Source: Adiantum capillus-veneris (taxonomy: Eukaryota > Streptophyta > Polypodiopsida > Polypodiales > Pteridaceae). From it: DNA of 64,000 bases. Within the stretch, counting starts at the first letter, position 1; each line of letters begins with the position of its first letter. Position numbers and translations under genes: made by a program. Shown here in pieces: positions 32,802 through 43,638 of this stretch. The notes beneath the pieces were generated by a model. The model made no database searches and had not been told where the DNA came from. It saw only the letters and a list, made by a program, of their open reading frames with translations. The stretch is from contig CM043958.1 of the NCBI GenBank assembly GCA_014529385.2, positions 139,452,398 through 139,516,397 on the forward strand, given 5' to 3'.

Positions 32802-33269
32802 ATATTAATAATAATGATATAGAAACCATGGCGATACTGGATAGTGAGGCAGGCATAGCCATAGCCATGAAAGCAATATGGGAATCATGGGGAAACCAGC
32901 CATTAGACAAGTCGAATAAAATTGCAATTGTCTGATGGACACATCGAAAGACCCTTAGGACTGCTTGAAAAAGTGATAGTTAGTTCTTGTGGAATTGATT
33001 ATCAACATACTTTTGCAATAGTGAACTTTGGAAAGAAACTCAATATGAAATCATCTTGAGAAGACCTTTCATGCGACAAGTACAACTCATCTAGGATTGG
33101 GAAAATAATTACAAGTACTTGAAGCAAGTGGGATCAATAATAAGGGTTAATCTAAAAGATCACACTTATACAGATGTTATGAAAACACCCATACAAGAAT
33201 TTGACTCGGTCTCTTCTTTTTAAACAAAGCTTCTATCTTGGTTAAACAAAGACACACCTATTTGGATGT
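32802..33269 (+). pseudogene. Degenerate retropepsin region of element C (usual PR position)
   Basis: ETMAILDSEAGIAIAMKAIW occupies the place of the retropepsin active site, with DSE where DTG or DSG is expected. A later block encodes the GRPFMRQ-type second motif through frameshifts. Element D has the same DSE in MAILDSEVGIAIATKENW, so the degenerate triad predates both copies. A one-residue change followed by inheritance is possible. Confidence 0.6.
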
Positions 33270-34330
33270 GTGGAGCCTCAGAAACGGGAGCTTAAAACGA
33301 GAAGAATGTATCTTAGAAAGGAATTCACAGATGAAGCCTATATACCTGAACTCTTTTCAGAACATTTGTTTGAGCCATTTGAGTGGACTCAAATTTTAGC
33401 AACAATGGATGTGTGTGTGAATATGTCTATGCCTACTCAATTTTGCAATGAGGACGGCTATGATATAATTCCCATACAAATGATCTCAACCCGTCACATT
33501 GAAAACAAAAATCAAGAACCGAAGGTCTTAATGAAATCTCAACAAGTCTTTTCAGACCTCTACTATGATGCAGCAGACGAGTTAGAAGAACATTTAGCTA
33601 CCTCAAATAATTCAAGGTTGGAAAAAGAACATGTGAGAGCTAAACTACTCATGAAAGGAGGGGAGGAAAATTTTTTTGACTTTCCAAACCGGAAACTGAG
33701 AAGACATAAATGATATAGAAAAAAAAGAGACACCAAAAACTTGAAATCTAAACCCATGCCATCGGTCTCTAGTAGAGCAAAGTTTCTGATGCAAATAGAT
33801 GCACATGATTATGTCAAAGACAAAATCACAAGTAGATATCCTTTTTAAAAAAATCAAGAAATATCAAAAACATCGAGAAAAACGAGAAAGGAAACTCAAG
33901 AAAAACCTAAATACCAGGAAAAGGATTCAACCAGGACACGAGTTGAACGAAAAAAGAAGTATCAAAAGTTGAAGAAAGCTCTAAAGGAGATGTATACCAC
34001 TGAAATGGAAACCACCGAGGAGGAAGTTAAAGATGTAATGAGTGTTCCATCCCATTACAAGAAATATACTCTCCAAGACCAAAAGATCATTGTCAAACAA
34101 CCTGTAAGGGAACTAAGGAAACAGGGCTAGTCCTACGAAGGACCTGAAAATGCAAAAAATATAGATCTAGCCAAACCAGGAGAAGAGCCTAGACCTACCT
34201 ACATTGCAAACAACCTTACAAAATAACAAGAATAGCTTTTCTTAAGCTTACTGAAATAATATCGAGATATCTTTGTTTGGTCTTATAAGGATCTCAAGGG
34301 TGTTAATCCAGAAATCTATCAGCATACCAT
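33270..34330 (+). pseudogene. PR-RT linker remnant of element C
   Basis: The 147-codon frame at 33270-33713 (blocks FEWTQILATMDV and DLYYDAADELEEH) and Lys/Glu-rich frames to 34330 correspond to 54550-55430 of element D. It has no recognised enzymatic domain. It looks like an extended spacer between the PR-like block and RT. Confidence 0.55.
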
Positions 34331-34334
34331 ACCT

Positions 34335-35561
34335 ATGAGAGATGACGCAAAACCAAGCACACAAAGGCCATATACTTATAATCAAACATTTTCCAGAAAG
34401 ATCAAAGAAGAGATAGAAAAGTTCAAGGAAGCCAAATTCATTTATGAAATTCAACACATAGATTGGGTGTCTCCAATTGTGGTAGTACCCAAGAAAAATG
34501 GAAAATTAAGAGTGTGTGTCAATCTCAAGAAAGGGAATGCAGCCACTATTAGAGACAACTTTCCTCTTCCAATCCTTGAGCTTGTTTTAAAACGAGTTTC
34601 AGGAAAAGAAGCTTAGAGCTTTTAGATAGATTTTCACGATACAATCAACTTTTGGTTGACCCCAACGATCAGCATAAAACTGACTTTGCAGTTGAATTGG
34701 GTATTTTTGCCTATCGGGTTATGCCTTTTGGGTTAACTAATGCTCCTGCCACCTTTCAAAGATTGATGAGCCATGCTTTTAAGAAATATCTTTGAAATTT
34801 CTTGGAAGTATATATGGATGATCTATGTATACATTCATCAATCCAGGCTGATCATTTTGAACACCTCAAAAAGGTGTTCAAAAAATATAGACTTTATAGG
34901 ATTTGCTTAAATCGTGAAAAGTGCACATTTATGGCTAGATAAGGAAAAATTCTTGGACATATAGTGTCTAAAAATGTCATAGCTATTGATATGGATAAAA
35001 TTCATGTTATTGCTGAATTACCTAGACCCGACCACAGTCAAAAGGGTTCAAGCTTGCATGGGACATTGTGGATATTACAGACGATTCATTTGCATGTACG
35101 CTATAATTGCAAAACCTATGTACATCTTAATTACACTCTTTGAATGGACTGATGAGTGTGAAGAATCCTTCATGAAGCTTAAGCAAGCTCTCATTTCAGC
35201 CCTAATATTGAAAGCACGATATTGGAATAAGATATTCCACATACATGTAGATGCTTCTAATTTTTCCATTGGGTGTATACTAGCTCAACCAAGAGACGGG
35301 AAAATTGATTTTCATATTTCCTATGCTAGTAGACAGTTAAATTTGGCAGAGATCTATGCCGTAAAAAAGTTTAGACATTATCTATTAGCTAACAAATTTG
35401 TGTTCTTTGTGGACCACCAAGCCTTATTGTACTTGGTCAACAAGCCATCCAACACAGGAAGAATAGTAAGATGGTTCATCATTCTTTTGGAATTTGATTT
35501 CACTGTAGTTGTGAAAAAGTGCACCACTCACAAAAGAGCAGAGTATCAATTACTAGCTTGA
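34335..35561 (+). pseudogene. Reverse transcriptase and RNase H of element C
   Basis: RT begins with IDWVSPIVVVPKKNGKLRVC (about 34457). After a frame change it continues with MPFGLTNAPATFQRLM and the catalytic YMDD (about 34810-34821), then GHCGYYRRFI in the connection. RNase H has the first Asp in IHVDASNFSIGCILAQ and HHxL-type VDHQALLYLVN. Part of RNase H around the ExE helix is missing (NLAEIYAVKKFRHYLL joins directly). Several stops (TAG 34614, TGA ~34792, TAA ~34938) make it inactive. Element D carries the same RT start but a larger deletion. Confidence 0.85.
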
Positions 35562-35574
35562 AATCTATACAAAA

Positions 35575-37110
35575 GAAATCGGGATGAAATATTGCTTTTG
35601 TGTATTAATCTTGAAGAGAAAACCCAATACCTAGGTCAAGCACATATTATCATAGTGGGACTTCACTTTGCGAAAGACCTAACTATGCAACGAATCTTGA
35701 GACTTGAAGTATTTTGGCCAACCATGAGGAGTGACGTTCACACATTTATAAAAAAAGTCTTCAATGCCAGAAACAAGCACCCATACCTCATGTGACATTG
35801 TTCCAAATATCACTCGTTCCTAAGTGAAGTAACTATCTAGTTACTTACTTATCAAGTCGAGTGAGGATATGAGTAAACACCACCAAAGAGCTATTGAAAC
35901 TGAAGCAAGAGACTATGTTAAAGGGGGAAGGATCAACATTTGCACCTTTGTGCAAATGAAGACGAATATATTTCCACTATAGAACAAGACCATGCTGGAT
36001 TAGCTCGAGGTCACTTTTCTAGTGAAACCACCACGAGAGAAATCTTGATGGCAGGCATATGGTGGCCAACACTTTTTGCAAATGCCAAAGAATATGTTTG
36101 AAGGTGTGATGCATTTCAACAAGTAAAATTGCCAACCCGTGTAGATAGCATGCCTTTAAGACCAATGATGGGGGCTAGAGATTTTGCGAAATGGGGTATA
36201 GATTTTGTCGGGCCAATACACAACCACCGGCTTATAGAACCCAAGCTCAATATATCATTGTAGCTACGGACTATTCAACCAAGTGGGCAGAGGCTAAGGC
36301 AACCCAAAAGAATGATGACGGAACCACAGCCTCATTTTTATATGAGAATGTGTTCACAAGATATGGAGTGTCAATAGAAATTTTCAATGATAGGGGAACT
36401 CATTTCCTCAATGAGGTAATTGAGTATCTGCTTAAGGAATTTATCGTCATCCATAACAAATCGGTTCCCTATCATCCACAAGCAAATGGACAAGTTGAGC
36501 ACATGAATAAAATTCTTAGCTCGGTATTGACTAAAGTGGTTAGTTCAAGACGGACTGATTGGGAAATGAATTTCCACGCCGCTCTATGGGCTTATAGAGT
36601 TTCATTCAATACAGCTTTAAATGCTACACCTTTTAACCTTGTTTATGGTCATGATGCCATACTACCAATAGATTTCTATTGCCAACACTAAGGGTAGCTA
36701 AGGATCTTGAGTGGACTGGACATGAATTGTTAGAGAGGCTTGATGACTTAGAAAATCTTAATGAGCAAAGGTTAACTGCTGTAGCTCACATCTATGCACA
36801 AAAGCGAAAACAAAAACAATTTTTTGATTCCCATCTAGTCACAAAAATATTCCAAAAAGGAGACTTAGTTTGAGTCTCTTCCCTTAAACAACACATTCCC
36901 AAGTTTAAGAAAAAGGAAAACGGGCCATTTATCATTGAAGATATATCCCCAAGTGGACCAGTTAAGTTGTCCACTCTAGATGGTGAACCAATGGCTAATT
37001 GGATTAGTGGATGCCACTTAAAGAAGTACAATTTGCCACTAACCAATGAATTGTTAGAAAAGATGCATACAGCAAAGCAAAGATTGATGAAACGACAGCA
37101 GGTCATTGAC
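35575..37110 (+). pseudogene. Integrase of element C with two HHCC zinc modules
   Basis: A first module (35580-35795) reads HIIIVGLHFAKD ... VFWPTMRSDVH, with its two His visible and the Cys pair decayed. A second (about 35950-36130) reads HAGLARGHFSSETTTRE ... AGIWWPT ... RCDAF, with the last Cys lost. The core follows: Asp in VATDYSTKWAEA, Asp in FNDRGTHFL, Glu in HPQANGQVEHMNK (36230-36560). The C-terminal SH3-like region (ENGPFIIEDISPSGPVKL, ISGCHLKKYN, 36905-37035) is in the same frame as the retropepsin-like domain that follows. In element D both modules keep both Cys pairs. Confidence 0.75.
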
Positions 37111-38025
37111 AAAGCCTAAGAGGAAGCTCGGCTTTGAGTACTCGAAAGGAAAGCTGCTCTGAAAAATCAACAAATACCTATTCCCATCAACACTCTAAAA
37201 TTAAATGAACGACTATGGGAATTACAGAAGGATGCAGTGTCAACAGATGATGAATGGTTAGATGGAATGGACCTTCGCATCAACGTACAGCTAAACAATC
37301 ATAGCATAAATGCATTAGTTGATACAGGAGCTCAAGTAAATGCAATCAATTATTCCACGTACAAGAAAGCAATGAATCAGTCTTTGACATCAGGAATATC
37401 GGCCATCAAAGGATGCAACAAGAACCCAACACTAGCACTGGGAGTAGTCAACTTAAATGTGTTAGTACACGAATGTTCATGCCTTCATCAGTTTTTATGC
37501 TTACCAGATGAATGCATGAATGAAACAATGATTTTTGGAATTTTATGGATGCGGACGTACAAGGCAGTACCAAATTGGGGTACCAATCAACTCAAGCTAT
37601 CACCTAAAGGCGGACAACTCATTGTTCCAATTGCACCAAGCAAATAAGAATGGAAAAGAGATTACCAACAGAGAAAACCACAAAGCAATTAATCTTCTCC
37701 ATCCTATAGACAAGCAAATGCTACAAGTAGCATGCAAGGAGTCAGGCATATCTGGTACCAAAAGCACAACTCAAGGACAAGCCCTTTCAAATTTGGGTGC
37801 CCAAAACATGATATATTGTACCAAAGAAGGTTCCAAAGTTAAAAACACAAAGAAGAGCATCTTCGAGCAAAGAACCTAACAGAAGATGGATCTGGAGGAA
37901 AAAGGAGCGCTTATCTTCTCCGCAAATTGTAAAGCCAATGAAGCAGTGGAGAGTTAAGTCTCAAAACACTCAACCACAATATTTCATCAAAGAAAAATCA
38001 AGATACAAATGGCGTCATCATTGAT
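37111..38025 (+). pseudogene. C-terminal retropepsin-like domain and basic tail fused to integrase, element C
   Basis: From the integrase C-terminus the frame continues (broken only by TAA and TGA near 37120) through a Lys/Ala-rich linker into ALVDTGAQVNAINYSTY (about 37312), a perfect retropepsin active-site block, and then IFGILWMRTYKAVPNW (about 37531), its usual second block. A basic Trp/Lys/Gln-rich tail ends near SRYKWRHH. Element D has the same order at 61512-62404. Retropepsins normally sit before RT, so this is an extra protease or a protease fold used for binding. Activity is inference. Confidence 0.75.
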
Positions 38026-39601
38026 GTTGACAACTGAAATTAGCATACCAAGCATCCTGACGTTATAATAAAGCAAAGAGCACACAAGCTACAAGATTTG
38101 CTCTTTAGAAAACAGCAAAAGGAAACCTCGACCACAGAAACCCTTGAGTTAATTACTCACGATCCAACTCTTGCATAGCATAATGGTTTGAATTGCATTG
38201 ATCTTCAAAGCATGGTAGAGCCAACCAAGGCTATGCATAGACACAATTGTTCAACCCATGCACACAGTCGTCCCAGAGTACGCCATCTAGGAGGGGTGGA
38301 AGGGAACTAAGTAATTAAGAACAATGTTGAAGAGGGAGAAAAAAGTTGGATATTAACGTGTGATTTTTTGCAAAATTACCTAATAATGCCCTTACAAAAT
38401 CATCAACATTGGAAATTTAACTGATAATATCTCCCGATGAGTGTAAATAGTGTATATACTATCAAAAAATCATCCAAAAATTGCCTTTTTTGTTATTTTC
38501 ATCATTTTTCTTTATATTGAGACTTAAAAATGGAGAAATCCACCAAAAAACAATAAAGCAGTATTTCTCAATGGATTTTCTTAATTATTGATTTTTCTTT
38601 TTTCCTTTTAAGCACATTTTTTATTTTCTTTGATTTTTTCAATAAACATATCAAATGAGCTTAGATGGAGAAATTGACGATACATTGATGATCAAAAGGA
38701 CAAGGCGAATAGGCACAAAAAATTTCTATCGAATCGATAGATGGAAGCGAGAAGCCTAAATTAGGCCGTCAAGACCTACTTACGCAAATTCTTGTAGAAT
38801 GAGCTAATGAAATCTAATTGAATAAATTTTTGAGTCTAACATAGATTTCACGGCCTAGTAGGACTAACAGGGGAATTTGTGGAAAAATAGTTTGGGAAGT
38901 CCTAGTATAGATATCCAAGGTAGCCCAAAATCGCCTCATTTCCACTAGTCACTCTTGGAGGAGAGAGCTTTCTGCCTTCTTCGCGTGCGATTCCCGGAAT
39001 CTACGGTCATCCATTTACAGCACCGTCTCACACAAGACATGAGGGATAAGTTCTAAACTTAACAATGAACAATTATATATGGCCGAACAGCAAGTCTAGG
39101 CTCAGGGAAAAACCCTAGAAACCCAGTTGTGCACCAAGTTCTAAAACACAAAATTGACCATAGCGGCTTGTCAGCTCAGCCGAATTGGACGAGACTTGAA
39201 TTGTAGCATGCCCCTATATAATAGAACACTTTCATATCACCAGATGACCGTTTGGCAAGGGTCGAGGGGGTACCAAGTAAATAATCTAGGTTTTTGTCAT
39301 ATGTCAGAATCCAATTCTGACTCCACAAGCAACTTATAGACTGGGTCTATACACAATTTACCTAGATGGTTTCATGGAAACAATCAAGGCAAGCTCTCGA
39401 ACAACAAAAAATAGCTCAAAGGCTACAAAGCATCAAATTTTACATATAAGTCAAACTGACTCCAAATGGGCCATTATGCATGTTCCAAAATTGATTTGAA
39501 GGAAAATGGACCTCATTTGCCAGCAATTCAAACTCAGGGCATTTCAGAGCGAAATTTGCAAAATTTTCTAATTTTGACACTGTATTCACTTAACAGGAGC
39601 A
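38026..39601 (+). other. Conserved noncoding region between pol and ORF3 of element C
   Basis: No sustained frame. A purine tract AGGAGGGGTGGAAGGGA lies at about 38290-38306 (compare the G run at 62720-62735 in D). From about 38340 on, much of the sequence matches 62780-63720 of element D, for example GAGTGTAAATAGTG, GGAGAAATCCACC, CTAGTAGGACTAA and AAATTGACCATAGC. Noncoding similarity between copies suggests element function or simply shared descent. It could hold a promoter for ORF3. Confidence 0.55.
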
Positions 39602-42600
39602 ATGCAAGTGACTAAGAAGTCAAAGAAAAGGGTGTCCAACAAAGATAAGCTGCAGGAGTTGCCACCATACCAGTTAGATCCAAGCTCAGTGAAGACAGCA
39701 AAGGCAACCTACTTGTCTAAAGAACAGCTCAAAGAAAACAACACAACGTTTTTCACTGGCAGATTCAAGAGCAAAAAAGGACACCAGGTAGAATTGCAAA
39801 TGCTACCTAAGGAGGTTTATGATGTAGCGAGATTTCTATGACCAGGAACCATGCAGAGTGGACTTCCAAAAAGCATATGAATTACTATCCTCAATCAAGG
39901 AAGATGGGTCGACCCAAATCACGGATCAACAAGGGAAAAAGGTTGAAGTGGTGATCACTAAAGAAATAGTGCCCGAGGCACTGAAGTTGCCGAACAGAAG
40001 GTATGACTATGCGGGCAAGAGATAGAAAGAAAGTAGGTACTTTTACCAAAGACACTATTGCTATCAAATTTATGATCTCATCTAAAGGCAAGTGGAAGAA
40101 CCAGCTTGCCTCTATCATCAACATTTCCACTTCCTATCAAAGAGACCGCCATGGTACACAACTCCAAAACATGAGATTGCGACTATTTTCACTCAAGTAT
40201 TGAAGTCAACAACCAGGCAAGCAATAGATCAAGCGCAGTATGTGCTTACAACACTGAAGGGCACAATGAAAGAGAGAAATATCACATATCTAGGCACTCC
40301 AAAATTGCTAACAAGAATAGCATATCATGCTATTGGAATGGCCGACAATTTGTCGCCAGCCCCAGATCAGAACACCTGGATCATGTCAGCTCAACCTTCT
40401 CCAAGGACCACTTGATCAACAAAGAGAGTATACAAATCAAATGAGGAATCTGCAGAAAGTTTCCATGAATCCCATAGCAGTGAAAGCTCTGACAACAAGG
40501 AAAGAAGGGCAAGGATTGAAGCAATGAAAAAGAAATGAGTAGTAGCTCACCAAGAGGAACCGCAGCAAAAGAATGCTAGATTTGAAAGAGAAAATCAAAC
40601 ATACAAAAGGAGCCACCAAGCTGCAGGTGAAGATCCCGAAAGATGGAGTCTAAGAGAAATAAAGGGACCAAGAACCAAGAACCTTGCAAAGAAGGGTCCA
40701 GAGGATCCCAAAGATTTGCTTGAGTGGATGTATGCGGAAGCTGAAGGAAGCTCTAGAAGCTCAAAGAAAAGCAACAGAAGAAGCAGCTAAGCAACACAGA
40801 CAAGCGGATGTTGCTAAAAAAAGTGTCACATCATGATCACAAGGAGATGTCTCCACAACCCTCTTCACCAACTACAGAACTAGAAGATCAGCCCAACTAT
40901 TCACCAACGGATAAATCTAAGGAAGATGACTTAGCAAAGGAAAAAGAGCCTCAACAATAGGAAGAAGCATATTTTGAAAAACCCAAGGAAGGCAAAACAA
41001 CTACTACAGGACCTTCCTGTACAACAGCTCAAGCAACAGAAGCAGCGGAGGCATCCACAAAGTCCCAAGAAGCAAAAGCAGTTGAGGCATCTGCAAGGCC
41101 ACAAGCAGAAGCCATTGCACCAACGAAAGAGCCACAAACTGAAACAGCCCAAACATCTAAACACCCACAGGTAGAGCCTAAAGACTGGCAAAGCAAATGC
41201 AGCTGATGACAGACAAGATGAGTGACAGTGGCACTTAGCCACAGTGCTAAGGCTAAAGAGATGGAGCAAGTGATTGATGCTCTACAAGGAGAGCTGGAAG
41301 ACAGAATGAATGTCATTGAAGATCTTCAAGGACAGATTATAGAGCTGAAAAATGAAGCAGCAATACACTAGATTGCAAAGGAGAAACAACAGAAAGAGAT
41401 GGAAGAGCTGGGAGAGCTATTGACAAAGTTATCCAATGCATACAAAATCAAAGATCAACAACTAACAGAAGTAACCAATGAACTTTTAACCATTACTCTA
41501 TCAGTACAAAAGATCCAAGTGCAGCTCGATGTAGTTAATGCCTCTTTACAGTACTTCGAGCAGCAGATCAATGATCAAGCAACATTTCTAAGACAGATAA
41601 GAGAAAACCCAAATGTAGCCTCAATCAAGGGAATAGATGAAGTCTACAAGACTTTAGAAAAGAGAAACAAGGATCTTGAACTTGAGCTGAAGCTGGAACA
41701 AACACAAACACGAGACCTTGCATTGATGCGGGTCCAAAGAGAAGAGCAATTGCTCAAGGAAATAGGGGAATTGAAGAGAGTCGATCAGCTGCTAAGAGAG
41801 GGACAAATAGAAACTCAGGATGTGGCAGGAACCTCTGAACAGCCAACCATCGACATATCATCAGTTTCTTTTGCTAATATGGAAACATAGCCGTCAGAAG
41901 GGCTAGCAGGAGAGTCAGATTTTCAAGTACCAATCACTGAACCCAAGCAAGTGCCAATGGTCCAGCTTTCTAAAGCTGAGGAGGATGCACTGAAAGAGAA
42001 GATTGCCCAAGAAGCAGATGCTGAATGGAAAGCAGCAAAGGATTGGGAGTTGAGAGTTCTCCTCTCAGTAAATGTAACTCATCTCACTCCTAAACAAATC
42101 AATGCTCAATGGCATCAGCAATCACTACCCTACCCATTGATAAAGGTGGAGCTACTGCAGGTTAAGGAAAAACTTTACAAGGATATGCAAGCAGAAGGCT
42201 CAGATGATATCCACCCAAAATAGAGAAAAAACTAGTTGAAAAAGAACTCCAAATACCTAATTCTATTCACAAGAGCACATGCAGTGCTACAAAAGGATCC
42301 TACATTCTGTCATGTACCAAGGGTAAGGACATGGCAGGCACACGATGCATTGAAGAAGAAGAGGCCAACATGGCTAAACTACCCACGACTACCAGCTCCA
42401 GAACAGGGACCAGCAACAGAACAATACATGGTGAAAACCCTAATGGGTGCCATGACCTTCTTCAAGAGCCTCCCTGACCTCTCACGTGCAATGCTTTATA
42501 AGATCTGCAGAATGCTGCTCACCTATATTCAAACTTTTCACGAGCCTGAGCAAGCAAGAGCACCATGGATGTCTTTCCTCAAAGGCAACAAAGGTCTATG

Positions 42601-42929
42601 CTATGATTTTAGTGGACAGCCTTCAGAAGAAGTCCTCTACGGCTTCTACGCCAGATGTATGTTTCTGCCATCTAGCAATATGTTGGCATTTGAAGAGGCA
42701 TTCTATACAGGTTTCTTCACATTTATGGCAAATGAAGATATTTGGGCCAGTGATCAGCAACCTTACATCAATTTTTGTTGGCTATTCAGCCATTGAACTT
42801 AAGAATAGAGTCACCATGCAGTTTTTGCAAATCCAAGACAAAAAAAGACGAATCAGATATGAAAAACCCCTCCATACGCTTAAAGACCGCCTCGCCAGCC
42901 GTCAACCTGAAGATTACTTCAGTCCATGA
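39602..42929 (+). pseudogene. ORF3 of element C: coiled-coil protein of unknown function
   Basis: It begins at ATG 39602 (MQVTKKSKKRVSNKDK) and runs through several frames to 42929, 25 bp before the polypurine tract. An N-terminal globular part (to about 40420) is followed by an Ala/Thr/Glu/Pro-rich hinge (40975-41200) and a long coiled coil (41230-41830: EVYKTLEKRNKDLELELK). The C-terminal domain has FFKSLPDLSRAMLYKICR and a Cys/Phe-rich stretch (42236-42796). From 41222 to 42796 one frame is broken only by TAG codons (about 41369, 41888, 42221, 42231). No membrane segment is seen, so it is not an obvious env-like protein. Unrecognised family. Confidence 0.6.
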
Positions 42930-42954
42930 AGATGTGTCAAGGGACGACACAATA

Positions 42955-42968
42955 GAGGAGGGGGGGAA
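42955..42968 (+). other. Polypurine tract of element C
   Basis: GAGGAGGGGGGGAA lies immediately before TGTTAGCAGC of the LTR, the normal plus-strand priming position. Confidence 0.8.
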
Positions 42969-43638
42969 TGTTAGCAGCAAGCTAACTTGGATAACATTAA
43001 TGTTAGCAACAAGCTAACTCGGATAACATTTTTCAGAGCTTTTATTGTAAAAACACTTATTATTTTGATAAATCAAGAATGTTGTAACGTCTACTTTCCA
43101 GATAAACAATGTAACTGATGAGCCGGGGCTACAAGCTTCCAGATTGTATCAACCTGTCTTTAGTTAGAGCTCCCAGATTATTAGTTTTGACCACAAAAAC
43201 CTTGGCTAAGGTATAAAAGCCAATTTTTGTAAGTATTTTGCAAGTTTTGGATAATAGAACACAGTGTGAGCTAACGGCACTTACTTCCCTCCTTCTCGCG
43301 CTTCCTACTCCCTTCCCGGTTGTCACATTGCAGTGTTGTCTATTGCGTTGCAACCGCAGGTAAGAGCTTTACGCATTGATGTAAGATTTAACGATAATCT
43401 GTAGCTTTTGGCATTGCCAACCCGCGGCCTAATTTCATCGTAAGTAGAAATTTAAGCTTAAAGTATTGAGACATCATTGCTAAGCATTTAGATGCATTCT
43501 GGGAGTACACCTACTGTGTTCTTGGTAGCCGCAAGGAGAGAACAAATATGTAATCTTCAAGGCTCGGCTTGAGCTTGAGGCCATTTTGTAATTTCTTTGA
43601 GGTTTAAATACATTCACTCACTACTGTGAGTTTGGCCA
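42969..43638 (+). repeat. 3' LTR of element C
   Basis: It opens TGTTAGCAGCAAGCTAAC, a hairpin, repeated once in a ~31 bp direct repeat to about 43030. TATAAAA at 43212-43218 sits in GGTATAAAAGCC, matched in element D's LTR fragment (51547). The end is placed at GGCCA (43638) after an ACTCACTACTGTGAGT hairpin; it is approximate. An alternative is a much longer LTR starting after the purine tract near 38306, which I consider unlikely. Confidence 0.65.

Larger units (their letters stand above)
21965..43638 (+). mobile_element. Element C: Ty3/gypsy element with extended pol and 3' ORF, split by a hAT transposon
   Basis: Plus-strand gag remnants (22091-24244) stop abruptly at the hAT element and resume at 32802. 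Then follow a degenerate protease site, RT, RNase H, integrase with two zinc modules, a C-terminal retropepsin-like domain, a 1.5 kb noncoding stretch, a 3.3 kb coiled-coil ORF region, a polypurine tract (42955-42968) and an LTR (42969-43638). The 5' LTR is absent and the left end is approximate, set by where similarity to element D (about 52200) begins. Element D at 51518-64000 is a second copy of the family. Many stops and frameshifts make C a fossil. Confidence 0.8.

Noticed and set aside
40931-41316. Cys/Leu/Phe-rich minus-strand frames
   Set aside because: Antisense shadows of the Ala/Thr/Gln-rich hinge of ORF3.
39602-42929. ORF3 as an env-like glycoprotein gene
   Set aside because: The position fits, but no signal peptide or membrane segment is visible; the protein is coiled-coil and polar.
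38307-43638. A 5.3 kb LTR for element C starting after the purine tract near 38306
   Set aside because: A cleaner boundary exists at 42955-42969 (polypurine tract then TGTTAG), and the region in between holds a long ORF; kept only as an alternative.
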